From positions 9,478,187 through 9,542,186 of the forward strand of contig CM030715.1 in NCBI GenBank assembly GCA_017979445.1: a DNA stretch of 64,000 bases, in the 5' to 3' direction. Made by a program: the position numbers and the translations under genes. The stretch is from Akebia trifoliata. Lineage: Eukaryota; Streptophyta; Magnoliopsida; Ranunculales; Lardizabalaceae. Positions 11,650-22,427 of the stretch are shown in pieces. Each line of letters begins with the position of its first letter. The stretch's first letter is position 1. The notes under the pieces are model-generated. The model saw only the letters and a list, made by a program, of their open reading frames with translations. It ran no database searches and had not been told where the DNA came from.

Positions 11650-13221
11650 GTGATAATTGGTCTCAAACGTTCTAAATTTCCATCTGTACCACTTTGGGTC
11701 TATGAAAAAAGTCAACTTTTTAGAGTACCATTGCCAAGTAGTCAGTCTTTGCCATCAAAAGAAATGAGTACCGTGGATGAAGCTGCGCTCTGTCAAATTT
11801 TAGAATCTTTTCAAGCACAGATTATTTCTTCAGTCCAAACATAAATTGAATCCCTGAAAATTGAAAAGGGAAAAGATAAAGCTATAGAACCTCAGAATGT
11901 GTTTGACCTTGTCGAAAACCAAGAAGATGATCAATTACCTGTCAACCCTATCTTAGCTCATCGAATAACTCAGGTTGAAACTACTTTGAAGAATACTAAA
12001 GACCCCGACGATCTTACTCTTGGATTAGGGGCAATGACCTTATTTCCTACAGTCCGTCTGCCAGAGAAATTCATAATGCCAGATATGGAGAAGTTTGACG
12101 GTATTGGATGCCCTATGACTCACTTAAAAGTATATTTCGGCATAATTCAATCTCAGGGTCTGAGTGAAGAATAGATGACTCAACTTTTTCAAAGAACCCT
12201 TACAGGTCCTGTCCTACACTGGTTAATGTCATTGGACTCATCTCGGGTAAGAACATGGCATGAATTGATGAAAAAGTTTATTGATCGGTATTCATTCAAC
12301 ATGGCTATTGAACTCACAAGAAGAGACCTAGAAACTACTAAACAAAAACCCGGGGAAACTTTCACTGAGTCCATTGTTTGATGGAGAGCTAAAGTCGCTC
12401 AGTTGTGGGACCAACCTCAAGAGAAGCAACAAGTCAAGATTATCCTCAGAAATCTCACTCCAAATTATGCCAAGTACTTGATGCCTCAGTACCTTCCCAT
12501 TTTTCAATCCCTCATTGAGGCTGGAAATCAAGTTGAGGATGCCTACTCTTCGGAACTTTTTGGTAACCCGTCTAAGTCAAAACCCAAACATTTCAAATCT
12601 AATGTCAATTCCTTACAAGTGGCCAACACCTCCTTCGCACTATCTCCTCAAGCTACTCTGCCTTCACAAGCTAAGCCTAGGAGACAATTTGCCAATCTTG
12701 AAATGTCCCTTAGTGTTGCTTATCAAAAATTGATGAAAAGGGGATTGTTGACACCTTTACAACCTAAGCCTTTGCCTAATCCTCTTCCCCCAAACCTGGA
12801 TAATGGGCAATTCTGTGAATTTCATTAGATGCCTGATCATGTTCTTGACAGGTGTATTACTCTTTAACATGTTATCCAAGACTTTATTGAGGAAGGAAAA
12901 GTCACCATACCCACTCTTACTACTTCAAATGTTAAGACTAACCCTTTGCCTACTTTTCAAAATCAACCCCATCCTATTCTGAACCTAATATCCATATCCA
13001 AACTCAAATCAGTTGACCCAGTTTCCTTCATTCACCCAATTGGTCTTAACAGTACATTCACTCCATTCCAGAATGAGCTCAAATACCCTAAGGCAGTGAC
13101 AGAAGTAAAGAACAGAGAAATTATTAAAGCAATGGATTGTCTCGCATATGACAGGCTTGAATCGAAATATGAAGAGATAGTAAAAGCAGGCAAGTTCAAG
13201 TCATCTATCAAAGATAACTGA
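11650..13221 (+). pseudogene. gag of element A, one frame with five in-frame stops
   Basis: A single reading frame runs through this whole interval without a frameshift, interrupted by stops near 11842 (TAA), 12172 (TAG), 12379 (TGA), 12826 (TAG) and 12865 (TAA). Likely start is the ATG at 11764 (MSTVDEAALCQILESFQAQI); an upstream ATG at 11650 is in frame but the residues before 11764 look noncoding. Recognisable gag core: FQRTLTGPVLHWLMSLD, WHELMKKFIDRYSFN, RDLETTKQKPGETF, VEDAYSSELFG, and a C-terminal CxxH...H...C cluster (CEFH, PDHVLDRC) typical of Tat-lineage gag. At least four stops correspond to a C-to-T change in a codon expected from the family. The product would have been the capsid/nucleocapsid protein. 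Confidence 0.9.
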
Positions 13222-14100
13222 AGTGGTATAGACCCTAGAATTGTGTCCCTCCATTCAGAATGATGTCGTCTTTTTAAATCTTCTTAATTTTTTTTAGCTT
13301 CAGTTGCGTCAGTCTTTGAGTTTAGTTAGTCATCTTTATTTTTGGGCTTTAGTAAGGTTGTTAGTTTATGTTCTTTTTTATTCTAATAAATAAAGAAGTT
13401 TTTGATTATCATGTATGCAATAATGATGTGAAAATAAAATCTAACATGAGAAATGCTTAAAGCTTACTTACCAAATTTGATAAATATTAAAATTAAAGAA
13501 TACACTCAAGAAGTGCAAATTGGTGATACGTTATCCTCAGGAGAACATGAGAGAATAGTAAACTTACTTGAGAAATTCAATAATGTTCTTGCATGATCTC
13601 ATAAGGATATATGGATGGATCACACAAAAACATAGATTAAGACATAAAGTCGATGGTAAACTTCAAAATCAAATATTATCGATCAAGAATGATGTATTTG
13701 AAACCATCACAAATGTGCCAAGACCCACAAGAAGGGATCCATCATGTTTTTTTACTCAGAGAAAAGAATTATCATTAGCAAAAGAATATGAGATTTCTTT
13801 CAAAGTTTGGAAAGAATTGAACGAGTCAATGTCAAATACAAAGAACGCAATCACACTCAATTTCGTAGAAGAAAATTGAAGATTACTCACTCTCAGAAGA
13901 AAACTGAAGTTACTCATCTTTAAAAGAAGACCTTACTCGACAGAGCAATCTAGATATCGAATTCCTGAAACTTCGACCAAGTCAAGCAGCATTCACCAAA
14001 GGAAGCCTGCTTTGGCCGAACCATTTTCCTGTCTAACCAATAAAAAGATAACTTTCTTTAGACCCTCGCAGCCTTTAAAAAAATCAATAGCCTCTTCCTT
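13222..14100 (+). pseudogene. pol linker scrap of element A; rest of pol missing
   Basis: Between 13490 and 13640 the text reads EVQIGDTLSSGEHERIVNLL then EKFNNVLA and SHKDI, which corresponds to the segment just before RT in Tat-lineage pol (IG--LS--E----I-LL-----VFAWS--DM). The TGA after LA again stands where the family has W. A 103-codon frame then follows (13568-13879) with INDVP-like text (TITNVPRPTRR) that resembles the text after the same motif in element B (39420-39470). No RT palm, RNase H or integrase follows. 13222-13490 is AT-rich with nothing recognisable. Confidence 0.6.
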
Positions 14101-15430
14101 CTAAACCACACCGACCAACCTTGGGAGGGAAGTCTAGTATGGACTACGTTTTGACCTGATCCCAAAAGAAAAAAAAAATATTTGGGGTACGTAGGCAACC
14201 TGAGAAGTTACTTCAGGCCCGGTCACGGAAAAAAATGTATTCTCTTAAGAAAAGTGTCATCCAAAAGGAAAATCCCATATGGAAAGGTTCGAAAGAAAAG
14301 AATGCTAAACTAGGGGCATTTGAAAAAGAGAATCAACAGAATTGACAAAAAATGGAAGTAATGCCAAACTAGGTACGTTAAAAGAAAGAGTAAAAAAATT
14401 GACGAAAGAGAAAAAAAATGTCAAACTAAGGGTATTAGAAAAAAAAAGAATCAGAAGAATCTACAAAAAAAAAAGAATATCAAACTAGGGGAATTTTGGA
14501 AGGTCGAGCCTTATACCTTTTTTTCTAAACCATGTCCTAGGCCCACCTATTAAGTCCTCCTGAATGCTAATTGACTCGATTAAGGTGTAGAAAACCAAGA
14601 ACTTGTCGAGTTGAATATTTAATATCATCAAGAGAAAAGAGAAGCCCGCTAAGTTGAAAACTCGAAAAGACTACTTAGGCAAAAGTTAGGGCATAACCAT
14701 TAAAAAGAAAGCCTACTAGGTTGAAAACCTGAAAAGACGACCTAGGCAAAAATTAAGGTATTTTTAGAAAAAGAAAAGAAAAATCCTCTAGGTTGAAAAT
14801 CTGGAAAGGCAACTTAAGCAAAAATTAGGGCATCATCAAATGGTAGGAAAGGTCCCATCAAGAAGAAAAATTCAAAAGGAAGCTTATGCAGAAACTAGGA
14901 AATGCAGAACCATTCAAGCCACAACATTCGTCGAAAAAATCAGAAGTCATCTTGAACATTATAAGATCTTCAAGAGTATGTTTACTTGTTCAAGTGTTCT
15001 CTAGTGGAAGATATAGAATCATCAACCACTTTGAACAGAAAAGATCTTTTATTCTAGTATTTATCAAGATTTTTTAAGTCCAGCTCAAGCATTTTTCAAA
15101 AGAAACTCGAAAGAAAATGATCAATACCTTATTGCACATATGATAATCTTAAAAGTCTTAAATTTAGGGGAATGTCAATTCTTCTATCTGTCATACATCA
15201 GAGTCAATATTTTTCAAGCATAATCCATTCCATCAGTCTCGTACTCAAGTTCCAATTAAAGCCAACCTTGAAACTAGGGGCATTTTTAAAAGTCATTTAA
15301 TTCCAAAGTTTTGTCCTTAATCACATGATAACAAGGAAAATCTTACTTAAAAGTCCGATGAAGTCTAATGACAATTATGAATCCAGATGTATAATAAGCC
15401 AATAAAGGCCCGATCTTTCAAACTTTGAAC
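14101..15430 (+). other. 3' noncoding region of element A
   Basis: Opens with AAACCACACCGACCAACCTT and GGGGTACGTAGGCAACCTGA, matched at 41450-41580 in B, and continues with repeated phrases: AAACTAGGGGCATTT (14310, 14480, 15280 region) and GTTGAAAACC...GAAAAG...CTAGGCAAAA (14650-14830). These phrases are shared with B (41640-42180). Purine-rich, no coding. Such segments are typical between pol and the 3' LTR of Tat elements. Confidence 0.75.
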
Positions 15431-16120
15431 TCAATTTTAAATCATAGAATGAATTAATAGGATTGTTTAAGTTCCTATAAATCTAAGCCCGAGAAACGTG
15501 ACTTAGTAAGTTCGAGTCCGAGAAACGAGACTCCAACTTTTTTTTAATCATAGAATGAATTAATAGGATTGTTTAAGGTCCTATAAATCTAAGCCTGAGA
15601 AACGTGGCTTAGTAAGTTTGAGTCTGATAAACGAGACTCCAATTTTTTGAATCATAAAATGAGTAGGTTTTTTGAAGTGCCTATAAACCTAAGTTCGAGT
15701 CCGAGAAACGAGACTCCAACTTGTTGAATCATAGAATGAGTAGGCTTTTTGAAGTGCTTATAAACCTAAGTTCGAGTTCGAGAAACGAAACTCTAACTTT
15801 TTGAATCATAGAGGGAGTAGGCTTTTTGAAGTGCCTACAAACCTAAATGCGAGTCCGAGAAACGAAACTCCAACTTTTTGAATCATAGAATGAGTAGGTT
15901 TTTTGAAGTGCCTACAAACCTAGGTTCGAGTCCGAGAAGCGAGACTCCAACTTTTTGAATCATAGAATGAATAGATTTTTTGAAGTGCCTATAAACCTTT
16001 GTTCGAGTCCTAGAAACGAGACTCCAATTTTAATAGGATTGTTTAAGTTCTTGTAAACCTTAGCCAGAGTCCGAGAAATAAGACTCTAGTTTTGTTTGAA
16101 TCGTATTGAATTAACAGGAT
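15430..16120 (+). repeat. 77-bp tandem repeat array in the 3' region of element A
   Basis: The motif GAGACTCCAAC-type occurs near 15527, 15633, 15710, 15787, 15863, 15941 and 16018. The interval is 106 for the first pair and then 76-78. Each unit contains GAATCATAGAATGAGTAGG, TTTTGAAGTGCCTATAAACC and GAGTCCGAGAAACGAGAC. No coding frame. Confidence 0.93.
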
Positions 16121-16648
16121 TGTTTAAGTTCTTTAGTCCGAGAAGTGTGGTTACAATAGGTTCGAGTACGATAAACGATACTCAAACTTTTTTCGAACTC
16201 TAAAAAAGAATTTCAAATAGGATTTAACGAAGTTCCTACAATGTTATGAATCCAATTACCTCATTGTTTAACCTTGCCATGATTGCTTTCGTTGCATAAG
16301 CACATTTCAATTTGGAATCATTATTGTCAGTGAAAAAATATCTCTAGGACCTGACACTTTTTTACTTAGAAATCATCACACCTTTGCACACATATGTACT
16401 TTTTGTTTAGTCAGGGAGAATTTTCCAAAATTCAAGGATCTGACACCGTCAGTGAGAGTTCAGGCTTAAGGACCTCACACCTTTTAGTTTGGGGAGAGTT
16501 TAACCCTCAAGGATTCGATCGTCCCAACGAATTGCTAAATCAGGCTGTAAAATGAACTATCACTAGCTTTGGTATTCGGATATCGCACTATCTACCGAAA
16601 TAGATTTGCTATCTAGTTTGCTTCAACCCTCTACCAAAGAGAGCTATC

Positions 16649-18273
16649 TGTAGACACCCTATTTTTGCACCTGCCTGATTAATCAATTCGTCAATCCGAT
16701 TGCAACGGTTCTCAATGATGGACGATCATTCCAATGCTTTATTTGTTACTAGATATGTTTCAGAAATTTGGATGAGGTATCTCAAACTAACAAAACCTTA
16801 GAAACCACGCTACGCTAGGAAAATATAACTCCAAAAACATAGAAATTATCCTTTTGTCGACAAAAAGAAGCTTCACGGTAAAAATCACTAAAAAATGATC
16901 AAATTATCAAAATACCCCTAACATCAAAACATCCCTAGAGCTTACATTACGCTTAGGAAAACCATTTCAAACACATAAAATAACAAATCGAAACTAAATA
17001 AATTATTTCACCAATTTTCATAAAATTTGATAAAATTATAAAAATGCCCTTCATAAAGTTCACGACTATTTCGAATAAATTTTTTTATAAATGACACAAA
17101 CCAATATTCCCATTGAATTCCTTACGAAAAATCGATTTTAAAACATCTTAGAACATCAAAAACCTACTTAAAACGCAAAAAGTCCTCCCCGAGGGCAAAA
17201 CGATAATATTACAATTTTAATGATTAAAATTTCTGAAATTAATAATTAAAATATTAATTAATATAAATTGAAATCCTAATTAAAATTAAAGTCAATCAAG
17301 TAAGACTAAAGTCAAAATCTTATAAGTCAAGACTAAAGTCAATCTTAAAGTCAATCAAGTAAAACTAAAGTCAAGATCTTAAAGTCAATCAAGTAAGACT
17401 AAAGTCAAAATCTTAAAGTCAATCAAGTAGGACTAAAGTCAAAATCTTAAAGTCAATCAAGTGAAACTAAAATTCAAAACCTTAATAGAATTCTAATTAA
17501 ATAATAACTCTATTTAAAACAATCCTAATTAAATAACAACTCTATTTTAAATAATTCTAATTAAAATATAACTCTACCTAAAATAATTATAATTAAACAA
17601 TAACTCTTTCTAAAAGAATTATAATTAAACACTAACTTTATCAAAATAAGCACTTAAAAAAATTTATAAATAAGGGTTCTTACAACCTATTTTCGTATCC
17701 AAAAATAACCTCTAACAGAAGTAGGTCAAAAAGTTTCCTTAGCTTCCCATAAAATCCTAATTTTGAAGTCTCAACTCCTTACCTAACACCCATATTTCGA
17801 TTTTAACTCGAAAAACACCTAGACGTCTTTCAAAAATACTTAAAAATCCATAAATAAATCAGAAGAATCCAGATCTAAGAAAGATATACCTCGCCTCGGA
17901 GATCAGAAATCAGATCCGGAGACAGAACGAAGCGAGGAGTACTGTACAAAGAGGTACTCTATCAGATCTGAGGGAACGAGAACGTTGTCTTCAGAAAGGT
18001 ATCTATTTATTATTATTTTTTTATTAGTTAGGTCTTTTAGCAATGTAGTTTATTTGAGAATTAGTAGAGACCGGCGTTTGCCGGGCGGGATTGGTGCCTA
18101 ACACCTTCCAACCCCGTAACGTGATCCCCGGACCCGTTTTTTCTCTCGTAGATTAGTAATATTTGCCATTTTAGAGTCAGTTCGATTCCTAGACCGTAAC
18201 AACTAGGTGGCAACTCCCAAACCTCAAAAGTCAAAAGCAGATTCGCGCACCACCCGGATCAAGGGCACTTTCA
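16649..18273 (+). repeat. 3' LTR of element A
   Basis: 1625 bp, TGTAGACACCC...CACTTTCA, followed by TSD GTACG. TATA at 17665-17672. It is preceded by a weak purine tract (AAAGAGAG, 16637-16644) as polypurine candidate. Its internal tandem repeat is at 17287-17483. Confidence 0.95.
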
Positions 18274-18278
18274 GTACG
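18274..18278. repeat. target-site duplication GTACG, right copy of element A
   Basis: Identical to 7481-7485; copia RT continues in frame just after it. Confidence 0.95.
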
Positions 18279-19276
18279 TTAAACATGGTGGAAATAGTTT
18301 TTTAATGTTGTCTTTGTATGTTGATGACATTCTGTTAATTAGAAATTTTATGGAGTTAATTGTCGCCACTTAGAAGTGGTTATTCTTAAATTTTGAAATA
18401 AAATATATGGGTTAAACAAATTTTGTACTTGAAATTAAGATCACTCGTGATCGCTTTAAGAGACTTTTTTGTTTGTCTCAAGAGATTTACATTAAAATAG
18501 TGTTCAAGCACTTTCGTATGCAAAATTGTAAACCCATAGACACTCTAGTCCAAAAGGGACATTCTTAACATCTTGGTCTTTACCTTATGATGGATGTAGA
18601 GAAGGATAAGATGGCACAAGTCCCTATGCAAATGCAATTAGAGGTCTAATGTATGCTATGATGTATACTCGACCAAATATTTGTTTTGTAGTAGGATTGA
18701 TTAGTCGTTATCAAAGTAATGCAGGAACTACTTATTGGAAGGCAATAAGAGGATATTTCGATATTTGTGTGGGACTACAAATTATACATTATATTATCAG
18801 GGAGCAGATTTACGATTATAGGGTTATAGTGACGCGAATTGGGCTAGTGATTTAGATAAGCATAGGTCCACATTAGATTATGCATTCTTACTTGGAAGTC
18901 GTATTGTTCTTGGTTTATCAAGAAACAATATTGTGTTGCTTTATCCACGATGGAGTTAAAATATATTGCATGTAGTACTATGGTTGAAGAAGTTGTATGG
19001 TTGAGAAGGTTCCTTATTCGATTCAATATAGTGCATAGTACTAGACATCCTATATTATTGTATTGTGATTGTAAACGTATGCAAAGGATCCTAAATACCA
19101 TGAAAAATCGAAGCACATCAACATTCGCTACTACTATATTCGAGATATTGTTGCGTAAAAGGAGGTGGTTCTATCATCTATTTCTACAGGTCAAATGACA
19201 GTAGATCCTATAATTAAACTTATTCTCCGAGACATTTATCATACTCATATTAGGAGTTTGGGACTTCGTAGGTGTT
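18279..19276 (+). pseudogene. copia RT catalytic part and RNase H, broken
   Basis: Begins with VKHGGNSFLMLSLYVDDILL: the catalytic YVDD box lies at 18317-18328, intact. It is followed by MYAMMYTRPNICFVVGLISR (about 18649) with YQSNAGTTYWKAIR, the conserved C-terminal RT segment, then RNase H text ELKYIACSTMVEEVVWLRRF at about 18953-19012, HPILLYCDC and, after a frameshift, the end resembling the ADP-TK-L tail (VDPIIKLILRD ... GLRRC) closing near 19276. Stops and frameshifts make it non-functional. Confidence 0.88.
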
Positions 19277-20150
19277 AATTTGTGATTGTAATAGATTTCT
19301 TGATTTATTATTACTATTGGATATTTCTTTTTATGTATATTTATTCCTTTCATTTGATTAAATCATCCTTATATTGCATTTTTTTATTATCATATGCCCA
19401 CACACTTTTAATAATGTTTTTGAATATGGACTTGTTTTTTGTCAGCAGGCTAAGGTCATTCACTCACACAATGACCACCTTGGCACATAAACTGCAAAGA
19501 AGACAATATTTAAATAATGAAACCCTAAAGGTTGAACCAATTTACAAGGCGCAATGATTGCAAACTTGATAATTGTATTAATTTCATCTCAAATATTTTC
19601 AAGATGAGATTCATAGGAATCAAACATCATTCGTAGACTTATAAAATCATAAAGCCTAGAGAAGTCAAATGGGAACTTTAATCAGGTATTTTGGTAAGCA
19701 ATTGGATTGAAAAGTTCAGGTTAGGCGCTTATAGTGTAACTAGACTTAAATCTGTATGGTGTCAAGATTGACGAACTTTTGATGAGCTCCACCATAGCAT
19801 GTAAGTTATACTACATGTGTTATTTATTTTTCGACCTATTTTTACTTATATGAGAAAGTGAATGATTCCTTGTTTCCTTAGTGACTAATGATTATGTCGT
19901 AAAGTAGAGATTAATGTTTATTGATTCTAGCATATTACCTATGACTTGGATTGATAAGGTCTAATTGAACATGACTGGAAAAGTAACTTAACCAAAACTA
20001 AGCAATATGAGGGCTTGATAAATATTATTTAGTATCACATTCCAATGATAGATTGTACACAATGACTAGAGCTTGTGTCGGCATTGATATTTCTACTTTC
20101 AAAATTTTTTATACTATTTTATATTCAACTAAATATATAGATGAAATCGC
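19277..20150. other. stretch without recognisable gene
   Basis: AT-rich sequence just after the copia RNase H. It may hold the decayed 3' LTR of that element, but with its 5' LTR lost there is nothing to compare it with. The 91-codon frame at 19282 is low complexity and rejected. Confidence 0.5.
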
Positions 20151-22424
20151 CTCAACCCATTTTTCACTTAATAGCAAATAGGGGTCTGATCGGTAAATTG
20201 AGGATTTTTAAGGAATAAGGAGTTACCACCTAGTTTAGGTCTAGGAATTATAAATAACTCCAGAATGGATTGGGCTGGTCCACGAGTAAGAGAAATGGGC
20301 AAGGGGTTAGGTTATGTATTTCAGAAGGGATTAGGCATCGAACCCACCCAATCAAGATGATCGGTCTCTACTACTATCTAAAACTATCCTATAGTTGACA
20401 AGCAGAAACTAAAATCAAGCTAGGGTCCCATCATCATCAATTTATATCGGATGTGCTACACGAATCTTACAACAAATATTATCTCAAATATTACATAATT
20501 TCTCAAATTCCGCATAAAAATGGAAATATTTGAAAAAACCTTATGTAACCCATGATCTAAAGCTAATTATAAATCCTCATGCAAATATTTTTCAAATCAA
20601 TAACAATGAAAGTTTGCGAAAATTTTCTAAATTGAAAAAAATTAGAAATGTAAAATTTCTAAGTTGGAAACTTATGAGATTTCTAATTTAGGAATATAAA
20701 ACTTCCCAAATTAGAAATTTATAAAAATAATGAATTCCCAAATTAGAAGTTTATAAAATTAATTTTTCAAAATAGAAAATTACCAAATCAACTAAAACAG
20801 GGATTCACGAAAGTTTTTTAAATTGGAAAGTGAAATTTCTAAATTGGCAATTGATGAGGTTTAGGAACATGAAATTTCCTAAATTAGAAATCTACGAATA
20901 CATGATGAATCCTCAAATTAGAAATTTATAAGAATAAATTTTTCGAAATGGAAACTTACAAACGTGAGGAGTTCTCAAAGTAGAAATTTTCAAATATGAA
21001 CTCTTCGAAATAAACATATGAAATCTCTGAATTAGAAAGTCATAAATCTTCATGAACAAAAAATTTCTAAAAAGAAAATGCAAAACTCCTAAATTAAAAA
21101 ATCACAAATGTGAAACTTCTACATTAGGAATTTATGAAAATGAATTTTTCAAAATAAATAATTATGAAATTCCCAAATTAAAAAAATCCTTGAATGAGCT
21201 TTCCAAAATATCAATGATGAACGTGAAATCTTGCAAATTAAAAAAAATTATGGATACATGATAACTCACTAACTCGACAAAATTCGATATCGCTCGAACC
21301 CACCAAGTTGGGGACACGTATATGTAAAATCTTATGATCAAAACATTAGGGACACGTGACAAATCCTCGAATCCACCATTCACACATATATTCAACATTT
21401 TCGAACCAAAAAATTGAAGACACGCGACAAATTAATGAATCATAAATTCAGATTTAGATGCAAAATTTTTGGCGTCAAAAATGAAGGAACAAGTGGCAAA
21501 TTGACTAACTAAAATTCATGCATATGTTTAACATTTTTGGATCAAAAAATTAGAAACGTGTGATGAAGCGGGGAGAGCAAAGAAAAGAATGAATAAAAAA
21601 ATATGAAATAACAGAAAAGAAAAGAAAACATAAAAAATATATTACCTTTGTGATAAAAGGGTGGCTGCTGCGATTCCTTCAAAATTGATAAGCTAGCGAG
21701 AGGTTGAAGATAAGTAGACGAGAAACGATCCAAGAGAGAGGAGACTATCTGATGGAAGCAAATAAAGGAGAGTTGCTATGCATGGAAGGAGGCGAATGTG
21801 GTGGCTGAAATGTTATTGGTAGGAAGTGAAAAAGATAGAGAAGTGCAGAAGTGATGTGGCTACTTTGAACTTGATGAAGAGAGAGGATGCAGAGGTGGTA
21901 GTGGCTATATTGTGTAAGGATTCTAATGGACATTGTGAGAGGAGAAGAACATGATGGTTAGGACTATGGGAGCCGTTGCTTTGAAATGTTTTTAATGGAG
22001 CTTGCAAGAGGAGAAGACTACCATAGAGATGAGCATAGGGGTTGCTGCTGTGTGAAGTTTTAGAAAGGAGAAGGTGCGTTTTGTGGATTATTGCAATGAA
22101 AAGAGGAATAGAAGGACATGGGAAAAGAAGAGTAGAAGAATGCGGATTTGGAGGTTGTTGTAATGAAAAGATTAGCAGAAGAAGTTGTTGTAAGAATAGA
22201 AGAAGAAGGAGTTCAATCCCTACTTTTCCTTGATCCTCATTGTGATTTTGCTATATTAGAAAGGGGTTGAGAGGCTGTGGAATCAAAGTTCTGTTGAGAA
22301 GAAATTGAAGAAAATCGTGGTGTTGCTGTGTAAAAGTAAGAAGGGGCGCATCAGATAAGTTACCTTTTCTCAATTTTTTTTATAAATATATTCATTTGCT
22401 GTCTAAGAGAAGAGTCTCTTTGCA
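20150..22424 (-). mobile_element. inverted Tat-type LTR remnant
   Basis: Read on the minus strand, 20372-20220 contains TAGTAGAGACCGATCA, GGTTCGATGCCTAATCCCTT and TTCCTAGACC-AAACTAGGTGG, the same R/U5 signature as LTRs A, B and C but in a different subfamily. 20600-21240 is a degenerate array of short AT-rich units with AAATTAGAAATTTATA, and 21270-21560 has repeats of GACACGTGACAAAT. 21560-22420 is purine-rich with no coding. The left border near 20150 and right border near 22424 (...TTTGCA) are estimates. Orientation comes from the R/U5 signature only. Confidence 0.55.
20600..21240. repeat. degenerate AT-rich short tandem repeats
   Basis: Irregular repeats of AAATTTCTAAATTGG and CCAAATTAGAAATTTATA-type words, about 30-60 bp apart, within the inverted LTR remnant. 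Confidence 0.6.
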
Positions 22425-22427
22425 CAG

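Larger units (their letters stand above)
7486..18273 (+). mobile_element. Element A: complete Tat/Ogre-like Ty3/gypsy element, pol-depleted
   Basis: 10,788 bp with two LTRs (7486-9076 and 16649-18273), TG...CA ends, perfect TSD GTACG, and a primer-binding site just after the 5' LTR. Internal order: short leader, a six-copy 193-bp array, about 1.1 kb of noncoding leader, a gag frame, a scrap of the pol linker before RT, then about 2.7 kb of noncoding 3' sequence with tandem repeats. No reverse transcriptase, RNase H or integrase can be read, so it must have been mobilised in trans or lost pol later. PBS, gag type, very long leader and the GGGGTACGTAGGCA motif near 14185 place it in the Tat/Ogre lineage. 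The LTRs differ at roughly 25 of the first 290 bases by eye, mostly transitions, so the insertion is not recent. Confidence 0.93.
3796..19276 (+). mobile_element. Ty1/copia retrotransposon remnant, split by two insertions
   Basis: One decayed copia polyprotein can be followed in order: gag and zinc knuckle, protease, integrase and the first part of reverse transcriptase (3796-6186), a second RT piece (7352-7485), then the catalytic YVDD part of RT and RNase H (18279-19276). The breaks coincide exactly with insertions flanked by target-site duplications (6187-7346 and 7486-18273), so the pieces were once continuous. The 5' LTR and start of gag are lost beyond the LTR fragment ending at 3795. 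No clear 3' LTR was recognised after 19276. Many stops and frameshifts: inactive. Confidence 0.88.

Noticed and set aside
15430..16120. CRISPR-like spacing of 77 bp
   Set aside because: Whole unit repeats; no constant repeat with variable spacers.
19282..19557. 91-codon frame after copia RNase H
   Set aside because: AT-driven hydrophobic frame, no motif; likely decayed LTR.
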